Source of the DNA: UBA4736 sp002404015
Lineage (GTDB): Bacteria > Chloroflexota > Dormibacteria > Dormibacterales > Dormibacteraceae
Length of the DNA stretch: 36,178 bases
Assembly (NCBI GenBank): GCA_036747295.1
Contig: DAIOCN010000028.1
Span: 1 to 36,178 of the forward strand
Direction of reading: 5' to 3'
A model generated the notes under the pieces. The model had not been told where the DNA came from and ran no database searches. It was given only the letters and a program-made list of their open reading frames with translations. Positions 1 to 6,505 of this stretch are shown here, piece by piece; the first letter of the stretch is position 1; every line of letters starts with the position of its first letter. Position numbers and translations under genes: made by a program.

Positions 1-523
1 TGGCGTCGATCGGGATGACCCCGATCGGCTGGCCCTCGCGCTTGTTGCGGTCGGCGGGCACGTAGCCCTTTCCCCGCTCCACGTTCAGCTCCATCCGCAG
101 ATGGCCCTTGTCGGCGATCGTGCAGATGTACAGGTCGGGGTTCACGATCTCGACGTCCGAGCTGGTCTGGATGTCGGAGGCGTGCACCTCTGCGGGGCCC
201 TTCACGTCGAGCGTGAGCGTGATCGGGTCCTCGGTGAAGCTCTTGAGACAGAGCTGCTTCAGGTTGAGGATGACCTCGGTGACGTCCTCTTTGACGTGCG
301 CCACCGACGTGAACTCGTGGGCCACGCCCTCGATCTGGATCGAGGTGACGGCCGCGCCCCACAGCGAAGAGAGCAGCACGCGCCGGAGCGTGTTGCCCAG
401 AGTGATGCCAAAGCCGGGCTCGAGAGGCTCGATCTCGAACTTGCCATAGTTTTCGCCCCCCTCGCCGCCGGTTTCCACCTTGCGGACGGTCGGGGCCACT
501 GCTGTCTGAATGTCAATTGCCAC
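1..523 (-). CDS. rpoA: RNA polymerase alpha subunit, N-terminal part (cut by window edge)
   Basis: About 174 codons of the alpha subunit are visible; the C-terminal domain lies beyond the left edge. Alpha dimerises through its N-terminal domain and nucleates assembly of beta and beta'. The start is GTG at 523-521, giving V/M-AIDIQTAVAPTVRK, and it is preceded by a strong Shine-Dalgarno AGGAGGT at 540-534. The dimerisation-helix signature GNTLRRVLLSS is present, followed by GAAVTSIQIEGVAHEF and the HVKEDVTEVILNLK stretch, all typical of alpha-NTD. It is the last visible gene of the alpha operon, 23 bp after rpsD. The identification is secure; only the missing C-terminus is uncertain. Confidence 0.97.
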   Translation of the reverse strand, partial: MAIDIQTAVAPTVRKVETGGEGGENYGKFEIEPLEPGFGITLGNTLRRVLLSSLWGAAVTSIQIEGVAHEFTSVAHVKEDVTEVILNLKQLCLKSFTEDPITLTLDVKGPAEVHASDIQTSSDVEIVNPDLYICTIADKGHLRMELNVERGKGYVPADRNKREGQPIGVIPIDA

Positions 524-546
524 GCTGGCTGATACCTCCTGGACTC

Positions 547-1167
547 TTACCGGGAATAGAACTCGACGATGAGGTGCTCTTCGACCCCTTGCTCCATCTC
601 CTGCCGTTCCGGCAGGGTGAGCACCTTGCCCGACTTCTGGTCCTCGTTGAAAGTGAGCCAGGAGGGGACGGTCCGCACCTTCGACGCTTCGAGCACGACC
701 TCGAACGGGGTCGCGTCGCCGCGTACCTTGACCTCGTCGCCCGGTTTGACCTGATACGACGGGATGTTGACCTTCTTGCCATTCACCTCGAAGTGGCCGT
801 GCGTGACAAGCTGGCGGGCCTGCTTGCGCGAGGCGCCCATCCCCAGCCGGTAGACGACGTTGTCGAGGCGGACCTCGAGGTGGCGAAGTAGGTTCGTGCC
901 GGTCACGCCCGGCTCCCGCGTCGCTGTCTCGAAGTAGTTGCGGAACTGCTTCTCGAGGAGACCGTAGGTGCGCCTCGCCTTCTGCTTGGCGCGGAGTTGC
1001 AGGCCGTAGTCCGACGTCTTCCGACGCCTGGCCTGGCCGTGGATCCCAGGCGGCACCGCGCGGCGCTCGATGGCGCACTTGGGCGTGTAGCAACGCTCGC
1101 CCTTCAGGTAGAGCTTGGCGCCCTCCCGGCGACAGAAGCGACATACGGGTCCGTGGTAGTTGGCCAA
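547..1167 (-). CDS. rpsD: 30S ribosomal protein S4 (zinc-binding form)
   Basis: S4 (206 aa, usual length) binds 16S rRNA early in 30S assembly and helps form the mRNA entry site. The N-terminus carries a C+ zinc site, Cys9-x2-Cys12-x13-Cys26-x4-Cys31. The S4 RNA-binding domain follows at about residues 95-160 (RLDNVVYRLGMGASRKQARQ). The start is TTG, not ATG: the family N-terminus M-A-N-Y-H-G-P-V-C is only reached from TTG at 1167-1165, and GAGGAGA lies about 12 nt upstream inside the end of rpsK. It begins 3 nt after the rpsK stop, so translation is probably coupled. In many bacteria S4 autoregulates the alpha operon; no such structure was identified here. Confidence 0.98.
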   Translation of the reverse strand: MANYHGPVCRFCRREGAKLYLKGERCYTPKCAIERRAVPPGIHGQARRRKTSDYGLQLRAKQKARRTYGLLEKQFRNYFETATREPGVTGTNLLRHLEVRLDNVVYRLGMGASRKQARQLVTHGHFEVNGKKVNIPSYQVKPGDEVKVRGDATPFEVVLEASKVRTVPSWLTFNEDQKSGKVLTLPERQEMEQGVEEHLIVEFYSR

Positions 1168-1170
1168 GTC

Positions 1171-1566
1171 TTAGACGCGTCTCCTCTTGGGTGGCCGGCA
1201 GCCGTTGTGCGGGATCGGGGTCACGTCGGTGATCGCGCTCACCTCCAGGCCCGCGGCCTGCAGCGAGCGGATCGCCGCCTCCCGGCCGGAGCCCGGACCC
1301 CGAACGTAAACCTCGATCGACCGCATCCCGTGCTCCATCGCCTTGCGGGCGGTGGCCTCGGCGGTCACCTGGGCCGCGAACGGGGTCGACTTGCGGCTGC
1401 CCTTGAAGCCCTGGCCACCGGCCGAGCCCCAGGCCACCACATTCCCCGTCGGGTCGGTGATCGAGATGATCGTGTTGTTGAAGGTGCTCTGGATGTGCGC
1501 CTGGCCGATCGCCACGTTCTTGCGTTCGCGACGACGGGTGCGTACAGCCTTCTTCTTCTTACCCAA
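1171..1566 (-). CDS. rpsK: 30S ribosomal protein S11
   Basis: S11 (131 aa, normal length) sits on the 30S platform near the E site. The conserved core HIQSTFNNTIISITDPTGN, the GFKGSRKSTPFAAQ segment and the C-terminal DVTPIPHNGCRPPKRRRV are intact. The N-terminus is Lys/Arg-rich. The start is TTG at 1566-1564, 3 nt downstream of the rpsM stop and with only a weak purine-rich upstream (GGAAGAAGGCGAAG), so coupling to rpsM translation is likely. No other start in frame fits the family. Confidence 0.98.
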   Translation of the reverse strand: MGKKKKAVRTRRRERKNVAIGQAHIQSTFNNTIISITDPTGNVVAWGSAGGQGFKGSRKSTPFAAQVTAEATARKAMEHGMRSIEVYVRGPGSGREAAIRSLQAAGLEVSAITDVTPIPHNGCRPPKRRRV

Positions 1567-1569
1567 TTT

Positions 1570-1962
1570 TTACTTCGCCTTCTTCCGGCGGACGCCGACC
1601 GTCCGCTTGGGGCCGCGCCGGCTGCGGGCGTTGGTGCGGGTGCGCTGGCCGCGCACGGGAAGCCCGCGGCGATGGCGGAGGCCCCGGTAGGTCCCGCTCT
1701 CGGTCAGGCGCTTGATGTTCATGGCGACCTCGCGCCGGAGGTCGCCTTCGACCAGGATCTCCTTCTCTGAGGACATTCGGTCGATGACCTGGCGGACCCG
1801 GCCGACCTCCTCGTCGGTGAGGTCCTTGACCCGGGTCTCGGCGTTGACGTTCGCCATCTTGATGATCTTCGACGCGGTGGTCCGGCCGATGCCGTGGATA
1901 TAGGTGAGCGAGATCACCACCCGCTTGTCGCGGGGGATGTCGACTCCGGCGATCCTCGCCAT
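1570..1962 (-). CDS. rpsM: 30S ribosomal protein S13
   Basis: S13 (130 aa) forms the 30S head and contacts the P-site tRNA and the B1 intersubunit bridges. MARIAGVDIPRDKRVVISLTY, the helix-hairpin-helix YIHGIGRTTASKI and the basic tail GLPVRGQRTRTNARSRRGPKRT are diagnostic. ATG start at 1962 with AGGAGGAG about 8 nt upstream, the strongest ribosome-binding site in the alpha operon. The gene follows rpmJ by 12 bp and precedes rpsK by 3 bp. Confidence 0.98.
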   Translation of the reverse strand: MARIAGVDIPRDKRVVISLTYIHGIGRTTASKIIKMANVNAETRVKDLTDEEVGRVRQVIDRMSSEKEILVEGDLRREVAMNIKRLTESGTYRGLRHRRGLPVRGQRTRTNARSRRGPKRTVGVRRKKAK

Positions 1963-1974
1963 GCGCTGCTCCTC

Positions 1975-2088
1975 CTAACCCTGCCGCTGCTTGTGCTTGG
2001 GGTTCGAGCAGAGGACGCGGATGACGCCTTCCCGCTTGATCACCTTGCAGTTGGGGCAGATTTTCTTCACCGACGGCCGAACCTTCAT
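1975..2088 (-). CDS. rpmJ: 50S ribosomal protein L36 (zinc-binding form)
   Basis: A 37-residue L36, the exact family length. The zinc ribbon Cys11-x2-Cys14-x12-Cys27-x4-His32 is complete, so this is the C+ paralogue type. Start ATG at 2088-2086 with GGGGAG about 8 nt upstream. An in-frame open stretch continues upstream, but the family start and the Shine-Dalgarno fix the short version. It lies 37 bp after infA, and that junction holds a degenerate family-A hairpin repeat. Confidence 0.97.
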   Translation of the reverse strand: MKVRPSVKKICPNCKVIKREGVIRVLCSNPKHKQRQG

Positions 2089-2106
2089 CTCGTGACTCCC
2101 CTGAAA

Positions 2107-2138
2107 CCCCTGAAACCCTGCGATCTCACGGGGACCCC
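2107..2138. repeat. Family A palindromic repeat, copy A1 (degenerate; overlaps infA stop)
   Basis: This 32-bp stretch aligns with copy A5 with about seven differences plus one indel, and shares the exact tail GGGGACCCCGATC (2130-2142). The 5' arm is eroded, so the hairpin is weak here. On the minus strand the sequence GGGGTCCCCGTGA encodes the last residues and the stop of IF-1 (Gly-Ser-Pro-stop). Next to it is a short tandem CCCCTGAAA repeated twice (2098-2115). Membership rests on the shared tail and on its intergenic position. Confidence 0.6.
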
Positions 2139-2353
2139 GATCTTTCAATTTCCCGGATCCGCCCTCGCGATCGATCGTTCTCCGACAGCTCGACCTCCAC
2201 CCGGTCGCCGGCCACGAGCCTGACGAAGTGGGTGCCCAGACGATCGGCGACGTGAGCGAGGACCTTAGCCCCGTTTTCGAGCTCGACCCTAAAGATGCCG
2301 TTCGGGAGGGGCTCCAACACCCGACCGCGAACGAGGTCGGGTGGCTGGGACAC
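2126..2353 (-). CDS. infA: Translation initiation factor IF-1
   Basis: IF-1 (75 aa; family about 72) binds the 30S A site during initiation. The OB-fold signatures VRGRVLEPLPNGIFRVELEN, KVLAHVADRL and VELSENDRSRGRI are clear. The start is GTG at 2353-2351. The only Shine-Dalgarno-like sequence (GAGGT) is 13 nt away, but a TACAAT box ends 8 nt before the GTG, so a leaderless or nearly leaderless transcript is possible. The last residues (S-G-S-P) and stop are written by repeat A1, which makes the C-terminus slightly different from and longer than usual. Downstream are rpmJ and rpsM, so this may open the alpha operon. Confidence 0.96.
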   Translation of the reverse strand: MSQPPDLVRGRVLEPLPNGIFRVELENGAKVLAHVADRLGTHFVRLVAGDRVEVELSENDRSRGRIREIERSGSP

Positions 2354-2361
2354 GAAGGGTG

Positions 2362-2367
2362 ATTGTA
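2362..2367 (-). promoter_or_regulatory. Candidate -10 box for a leaderless infA transcript
   Basis: TACAAT on the minus strand ends 8 nt before the infA GTG; a start site at the usual 6-7 nt spacing would fall within about 2 nt of the start codon. No convincing -35 is visible at 17 nt. The 69-bp map-infA gap is the only long gap of the cluster with no recognisable repeat copy, although it has a GC-rich inverted repeat, GGCGC-5-GCGCC, at 2395-2409. This is inference from spacing only. Confidence 0.4.
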
Positions 2368-2422
2368 CCTCAAACGGCTATCTCGAGGCCGGGCGGCGCC
2401 GGGAGCGCCGGGGCTCGGTCCG

Positions 2423-3205
2423 TCATCCGGTGGCCTGCCTCAGAGCGCCCTTGGCCCCCTCGTGGCGGGTGAGCACCCGGGGTCCGTCCTTGGTGATCGC
2501 CACCGTGTGCTCGTAGTAGGCGCTGAGCGCCCCGTCCACAGTGCAGACGGTCCAGCCGTCCGGCTTGATGTAGACGTCCTCGGAACCCTGGTTGACCATG
2601 GGCTCGATCGCCAGCGTCATCCCCGGCTTTAGCTCGGGCCCGGTCCCCGCGATGCCGAAGTTGGGGACCTGGGGATCCTCGTGCATGTTGCGGCCGATGC
2701 CGTGGCCGACGAACTGGCGGATGACCGAGAAGCCGGCCGCCTCGGCGTGCTTCTGGACGGCCGACGAGATGTCGCCCAGGCGGCCGCCCGGCTGGGCGTT
2801 CTCGATCGCGACGGCCAGGCACTCCTCGGTGACCCGGATGAGGCGATCGGCGTCGGGGCTGACCCTGCCCACGGCCACGGTGCAGCCCATGTCCGCCCAG
2901 AAGCCGTCGAGGACCAGGCCGAGGTCGAGGCTCACGATGTCGCCCGACTCGATCCGGCGCTTGCCGGGGATGCCGTGGACCGCCTCGTCGTTGATCGAGA
3001 TGCACAGCGAGTTGGGGAAGCCGAGGTAGCCCAGGAAGCCGGGTCGGGCTCCGCCGCGCCGGATCCCGCGCTCGGCGAGGGCGTCCAGGTCGATGGTGCG
3101 GACGCCGGCCTTGCAGGCATCCTTCAGCTCCTCCACCACCACGTCCAGCAGGGCGCCCGCGCGGGCCATCAGCTCCATCTCGTGGGAGGTCTTGAGGTTG
3201 ATCAT
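2423..3205 (-). CDS. map: Methionine aminopeptidase, type I
   Basis: MetAP (260 aa) removes the initiator Met from nascent proteins and is a dinuclear metal enzyme. All five metal ligands are visible: Asp94 and Asp105 (SLDLG...ADMG), His168 (VGHGIG), Glu201 (AIEPM) and Glu232 (YEHT); His77 in EAVHGIP matches the substrate-binding His. There is no N-terminal zinc finger, so it is the short bacterial type Ia form. Start ATG at 3205 overlaps the adk stop in an ATGA, indicating translational coupling; the longer open frame upstream is inside adk. The order secY-adk-map-infA is the classical spc/alpha junction. Confidence 0.97.
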   Translation of the reverse strand: MINLKTSHEMELMARAGALLDVVVEELKDACKAGVRTIDLDALAERGIRRGGARPGFLGYLGFPNSLCISINDEAVHGIPGKRRIESGDIVSLDLGLVLDGFWADMGCTVAVGRVSPDADRLIRVTEECLAVAIENAQPGGRLGDISSAVQKHAEAAGFSVIRQFVGHGIGRNMHEDPQVPNFGIAGTGPELKPGMTLAIEPMVNQGSEDVYIKPDGWTVCTVDGALSAYYEHTVAITKDGPRVLTRHEGAKGALRQATG

Positions 3206-3861
3206 ACGGTTGGGAGTCCCTGCTCGATCGCGATCAGGATTCGGTCGCGCACCTCGTGTATCTCCCCCTCGCCGTCCACGTTTGAAACCACGTCCTGGGT
3301 CCGGTAGTGGCGCAGCACGGGCAGCGTCTGCTCGATGTACACCGAGATCCGCTTGCGCGCGGTCTCGGGGCTGTCGTCCTCGCGCATGACCAACTCGGTC
3401 TGGTCCTGGTCGCACAGCGTGTCGTCCTTGGGCGGCGCCATCTCCATGTGGTAGGTGTGGCCGCAGGTGGGACAGGTCAGGCGGCCGGAGAGCCGGCTCA
3501 CCAGCAGGTCCAGGGGGACCCGGATGTAGACGACCCGGTCCATCCGCTTGCCCATCGACCCCAGCAGCTCATCCAGGTCCTCCGCCTGGGGCAGCGTCCT
3601 GGGAAAGCCGTCCAGCAGGCAGCCGGCCTGGCAGTCGGGCTCGGCAAGCCGCTTCCGCAGCATCTCGATGGTGAGGTCGTCGGGCACGTAGTCGCCCCGG
3701 TCCATGTACTCCTTGGCCTTGTGCCCCAGCTCGGTGCCCGCCCGCGTCTCGCGCCGGAAGAGATCCCCGGTGGCGACCTGCGGGATCTTGAAATGGTCGC
3801 GCAGGAACTCCGATTGGGTGCCCTTCCCGCTCCCGGGAGGGCCGAACAAGATGAGGACCAC
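3202..3861 (-). CDS. adk: Adenylate kinase (zinc LID form)
   Basis: Catalyses ATP + AMP to 2 ADP. The 219-aa protein has the P-loop GPPGSGKGT (7-15), the AMP-binding TGDLFR (31-36) and DGFPRT (84-89), and a long LID with a structural zinc site Cys130-x2-Cys133...Cys150-x2-Asp153. The start is GTG at 3861-3859, just before V-L-I-L-F-G-P-P-G as in the family; the frame stays open upstream to 3969 but that would add an unlikely leader derived from duplicated secY sequence. No good Shine-Dalgarno is present. The 22 bp immediately upstream are an exact copy of the last codons of secY, so the original initiation context appears to have been rearranged. Confidence 0.96.
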   Translation of the reverse strand: MVLILFGPPGSGKGTQSEFLRDHFKIPQVATGDLFRRETRAGTELGHKAKEYMDRGDYVPDDLTIEMLRKRLAEPDCQAGCLLDGFPRTLPQAEDLDELLGSMGKRMDRVVYIRVPLDLLVSRLSGRLTCPTCGHTYHMEMAPPKDDTLCDQDQTELVMREDDSPETARKRISVYIEQTLPVLRHYRTQDVVSNVDGEGEIHEVRDRILIAIEQGLPTV

Positions 3862-3862
3862 T

Positions 3863-3884
3863 ACCGAATAAACCCACGGTATTG
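3863..3884. repeat. 22-bp direct repeat, copy 1 (upstream of adk)
   Basis: An exact copy of 3955-3976, beginning ACCGAATAAACC on the plus strand. On the minus strand it reads as the secY C-terminal codons Gln-Tyr-Arg-Gly-Phe-Ile-Arg, but here it is noncoding leader directly before the adk GTG. The two copies are 92 bp apart and bracket repeat A2. Confidence 0.95.
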
Positions 3885-3886
3885 AT

Positions 3887-3919
3887 CCCCAGAAAATCTG
3901 GCGATTTTCCGGGGACCCC
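3887..3919. repeat. Family A palindromic repeat, copy A2 (secY-adk gap)
   Basis: 33 bp: CCCC, A, GAAAATC, loop TGGC, GATTTTC, C, GGGG, then ACCCC. The stem is CCCC/GGGG plus GAAAATC/GATTTTC, separated by one A-C opposition that becomes G-U on the minus (mRNA) strand. It differs from A3 by a compensatory exchange at stem positions 6/23 (G-C here, A-T in A3). On the mRNA strand it reads GGGGTCCCC first. It lies inside a segment bracketed by 22-bp direct repeats. Confidence 0.85.
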
Positions 3920-3952
3920 TGCCCTGGCTTGTCCGACCGAGAAAGACGGACG

Positions 3953-5287
3953 TCACCGAATAAACCCACGGTATTGCCGCATGATCAGCTGCGTCTCGAG
4001 CTGCTTCATGGTGTCCAAAGCGACGCCCACCACGATCAGGATGGCCGTGCCGCCCAGGTACATCTGGTTGTGCGGGATGCCCGTGATACGCGAAGTGGCG
4101 ATGGGTAAGACGACGGTGATCAGCCCCAGGAAGGTGGCGCCCGCGAAGGTCACCCGGTTCATCACGGCGGCCAGGTATTCGGCGGTGGGCCGGCCCGGCC
4201 GGATGCCCGGGATGAAGCTCGAGTAGCGGCGCAGATTGTCCGCGACGTCGTTCACGTCGAACGTGACGGCCGTGTAGAAGTACGTGAAGCCGAACACGAA
4301 CGCGAAGTACAGGGCGTTGTAGACGATCGTCACGGCGATGTTGGGGCCGTCGGGCTGGAAGTTGCCGCTGATCCAGATCGCCAGCTTGTAGTACCAGGTG
4401 TCCACCGGGGCGGCGTGGAAGTAGTTCGCGATGATTGTCGGGAAGAACATGATCGAGATCGCGAAGATGATCGGGATGACGCCGGCCTGGTTCACCCGCA
4501 AAGGCAGGAAGCTGGCCCGTCCCTGAACGGTTCGCGAGCCTCCCGTCACGCGCTGCGCGGATTGGATGGGTATCTTGCGGACCGCCTGCTGCACCTCGAT
4601 GACAAAGGCGGTGACCGTGATCGCCACCGCCGCAAACAGGATGATCGGCAGGTAGCCGGCGAGCCCGCCGGCGCTCTGACCCTGGATGGTCGAGACCACC
4701 GTCCGGGGGCCGCGCGCGATGATGCCGGAGAAGATAACGAGCGAGATGCCGTTGCCGATGCCGTACTCGGTGATGAGCTCGCCGAACCACATCAGCAGGA
4801 CGGTGCCCGACGTCAGGGTGACCATGATCACCACCCGCGTGAACCAGTCCATGTTGGCGGGTAGCACCGCGGGGGTGGTGGTCTGGAAGAGCACGGTCAG
4901 GCCGTAGGACTGGCCCAGGGCGAGGAGGACGGTCAGGTAGCGGGTCCAGCGGGTGATCCGGCGGCGGCCCTGCTCGCCCTCTTTGGAGATCTCCTTGATG
5001 CGCTCGGAGACCACCGTCATCAGCTGCATGATGATGCTGGCGTTGATGTAGGGATTCACACCCATCGCCACCACGCTGAAGGTGGAGAGACCGCCTCCCG
5101 AGAACAGGTCGAGGAGGCCGAGCAGCGCATTGCTGCTGAACAGCTGCTGGAGCGCCGCCGGGCTGGCGCCGGGGACGGCGATGTTGGCGAAGAAGCGGAA
5201 GAGGACCAGCAGCCCCATCGTGAAGAGGAGCTTGTTGCGGAGCTCCGGGAGCCGGAGCGCGTTGTAGACCGCCTCTAGGAGGTTCAT
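3953..5287 (-). CDS. secY: Preprotein translocase subunit SecY
   Basis: SecY (444 aa, normal length) is the channel of the Sec translocon in the cytoplasmic membrane. Ten hydrophobic segments can be traced, the first at about residues 19-37 (LLFTMGLLVLFRFFANIAV). The MGVNPYINASIIMQLM segment, the cytosolic GEQGRRRITRWTRYLT loop and the C-terminal GTAILIVVGVALDTMKQLE are characteristic. ATG at 5287 directly abuts the rplO stop (TAGATG). The last seven codons plus stop lie in a 22-bp sequence that is repeated before adk. Expected partners SecE/SecG are not in this window. Confidence 0.98.
   Translation of the reverse strand: MNLLEAVYNALRLPELRNKLLFTMGLLVLFRFFANIAVPGASPAALQQLFSSNALLGLLDLFSGGGLSTFSVVAMGVNPYINASIIMQLMTVVSERIKEISKEGEQGRRRITRWTRYLTVLLALGQSYGLTVLFQTTTPAVLPANMDWFTRVVIMVTLTSGTVLLMWFGELITEYGIGNGISLVIFSGIIARGPRTVVSTIQGQSAGGLAGYLPIILFAAVAITVTAFVIEVQQAVRKIPIQSAQRVTGGSRTVQGRASFLPLRVNQAGVIPIIFAISIMFFPTIIANYFHAAPVDTWYYKLAIWISGNFQPDGPNIAVTIVYNALYFAFVFGFTYFYTAVTFDVNDVADNLRRYSSFIPGIRPGRPTAEYLAAVMNRVTFAGATFLGLITVVLPIATSRITGIPHNQMYLGGTAILIVVGVALDTMKQLETQLIMRQYRGFIR
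3955..3976. repeat. 22-bp direct repeat, copy 2 (3' end of secY)
   Basis: Identical to 3863-3884. Here it encodes the C-terminal residues of SecY and part of the stop codon. Since the coding copy is constrained, it is probably the parent and the adk-proximal copy the duplicate, made when the intervening 70 bp with repeat A2 arrived. Confidence 0.95.
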
Positions 5288-6052
5288 CTACTCCTCGGTC
5301 GCGGGGGCCTTTTCGTCTCCGGCCGGCTTCTCGTCCGCGGCTTCGGCCTTCGGCTCCTCGGCGGTCCCGGCCTTTCCGACCTTGGGCTCGTCGCCATCCT
5401 CGGCGGCTTCAGCCCGGGGCTCGGTCGACTCCTCGGCTTCCTCTGCCTTGTCGGCCTTGGCACCCTTTTTCGGCTTGGCGGCGGGCTCGACAGCCGCGGC
5501 TGCGGCGGCCGCCGCCACCAGCGGGGCGTTCCGGGCGTCGCGGTCGGCCACGCGCTCGGCCTGCTCGGCCTTGGCGACCCGCTTGGTCTCGACGACCGCG
5601 GCAGCCTCGTCGGCGCCGATGATCGTCAGCTTGCCGCCCCGGGCCTCGATCGCCGCCCGAGCGCTCTCGCTGGCCGCGTGAGCCTCGATGGTCAGCTTGC
5701 GGCGCAGCTTGCCGCTGCCCAGCAGCTTGATGTCGTCACCAGGCTTGGCGAGGCCCGCCTCGTAGTAGCCGTGAAGCTCGACCGTGGCTCCATCCTCGAA
5801 GCGGTTCAGCTTGGTCAGGTTGACCACTGCGTAGTACTTCTTGAACCGGTTTTTGAAGCCGCCCAGCTTGGGCAACCGCTGGGCGAGCGGCATCTGGCCA
5901 CCCTCGAAGCCGAGGCGGAAGCCCTCGCTCCGGGCCAGCTGGCCCTTCTGGCCGCGGCCGGACGTCTTGCCCCGGCCGGAGCCGGTGCCCCGCCCGATCC
6001 GTCTCGACTTGGTACGAGACCCTTCGGGGGAGCGCAGTTCGTGGAGTTTCAT
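5288..6052 (-). CDS. rplO: 50S ribosomal protein L15 with long low-complexity tail
   Basis: Residues 1-146 are a standard L15: MKLHELRSPEGSRTKSRRIGRG, the glycine-rich GTGSGRGKTSGRGQKGQ arm, and the globular part ending near GGKLTIIGA. Residues 147-254 are an extra 108-aa Ala/Glu/Lys/Pro tail with no hydrophobic core, predicted disordered. Start ATG at 6052; repeat B1 begins 2 bp upstream of it and supplies the only Shine-Dalgarno-like motif (GGAG, 10 nt from ATG). The stop abuts the secY start. S3, S5, L22 and L29 of the same operon carry similar tails. Confidence 0.97.
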   Translation of the reverse strand: MKLHELRSPEGSRTKSRRIGRGTGSGRGKTSGRGQKGQLARSEGFRLGFEGGQMPLAQRLPKLGGFKNRFKKYYAVVNLTKLNRFEDGATVELHGYYEAGLAKPGDDIKLLGSGKLRRKLTIEAHAASESARAAIEARGGKLTIIGADEAAAVVETKRVAKAEQAERVADRDARNAPLVAAAAAAAAVEPAAKPKKGAKADKAEEAEESTEPRAEAAEDGDEPKVGKAGTAEEPKAEAADEKPAGDEKAPATEE

Positions 6053-6053
6053 C

Positions 6054-6250
6054 AGTGTCCAGCTCCGGAGATTCGTTCGAAAGATTCTGGCAGGCAGCCA
6101 CAGGCTGCGGGTCTGGTCGCCGCTGCGAAGGAAGGGGTGGCACTAGGAGGAGCGCACTTGTAGTGCGTGACGACGACCGGCCGCGCCCCCTGACGCCCGC
6201 AGCGGGGCCCAGAGCCTGAAGATTTCCACGAATTTCTGGAGCTGGACACT
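6054..6250. repeat. Family B inverted-repeat element, copy B1 (rplO-rpmD gap)
   Basis: 197 bp with about 23-bp terminal inverted repeats, AGTGTCCAGCTCC... on each end (21 of 23 positions identical, both differences being G-U wobbles on the plus strand). Inner inverted repeats follow: GCAGCC-ACA-GGCTGC, GCTGCGGG/CCCGCAGC, GGTCG/CGACC and the central hairpin CGCACT-TGT-AGTGCG, so the whole element could fold into one long rod. The outer 28-29 bp of each arm match copy B2 almost exactly; B1 has roughly 96 bp extra in the middle. It fills 197 of the 204 bp between rpmD and rplO. No transposase or credible coding frame is inside. Confidence 0.9.
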
Positions 6251-6256
6251 GGACCC

Positions 6257-6505
6257 CTAATGTCCTCTCGCGTGCTTCTTGTCGGAGCGCTTGCGGGGGA
6301 TCTTGTAGCGCGCCCGCTTGGGCGGCGCCCAGACCTCGCCCTCGACGGCGACCATGAAGCTGACCTTCCTGAGCATGCCCCGAACAGCGTCGGTCTCGGG
6401 CAGGTCCCGGGTCTGGTTCAGCTTCCGGAAGCCGAGGGACTGGATCGTCGCCTTCATGTCCGGCGAGTAGCCGATGGCGCTCTTCTTCCAGGTGGCTCGG
6501 ATCAC
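6257..6505 (-). CDS. rpmD: 50S ribosomal protein L30 with basic C-terminal extension
   Basis: Residues 1-56 (MIRATWKKSAIGYSPDMKAT, IQSLGFRKLNQTRDLPETDAV, RGMLRKVSFMVAVEG) are a full bacterial L30. The remaining 26 residues, rich in Arg and Lys (PPKRARYKIPRKRSDKKHARGH), are an extension beyond the usual 60 aa. Start GTG at 6505-6503 overlaps the rpsE stop as GTGA, so translation is coupled. The stop lies 6 bp from the outer end of repeat B1. Confidence 0.95.
   Translation of the reverse strand: MIRATWKKSAIGYSPDMKATIQSLGFRKLNQTRDLPETDAVRGMLRKVSFMVAVEGEVWAPPKRARYKIPRKRSDKKHARGH

Noticed and set aside
3859..3969. An upstream start for adk (GTG at 3969).
   Set aside because: It would begin inside secY and translate the duplicated segment and repeat A2; the family starts directly before the P-loop, matching GTG at 3861.
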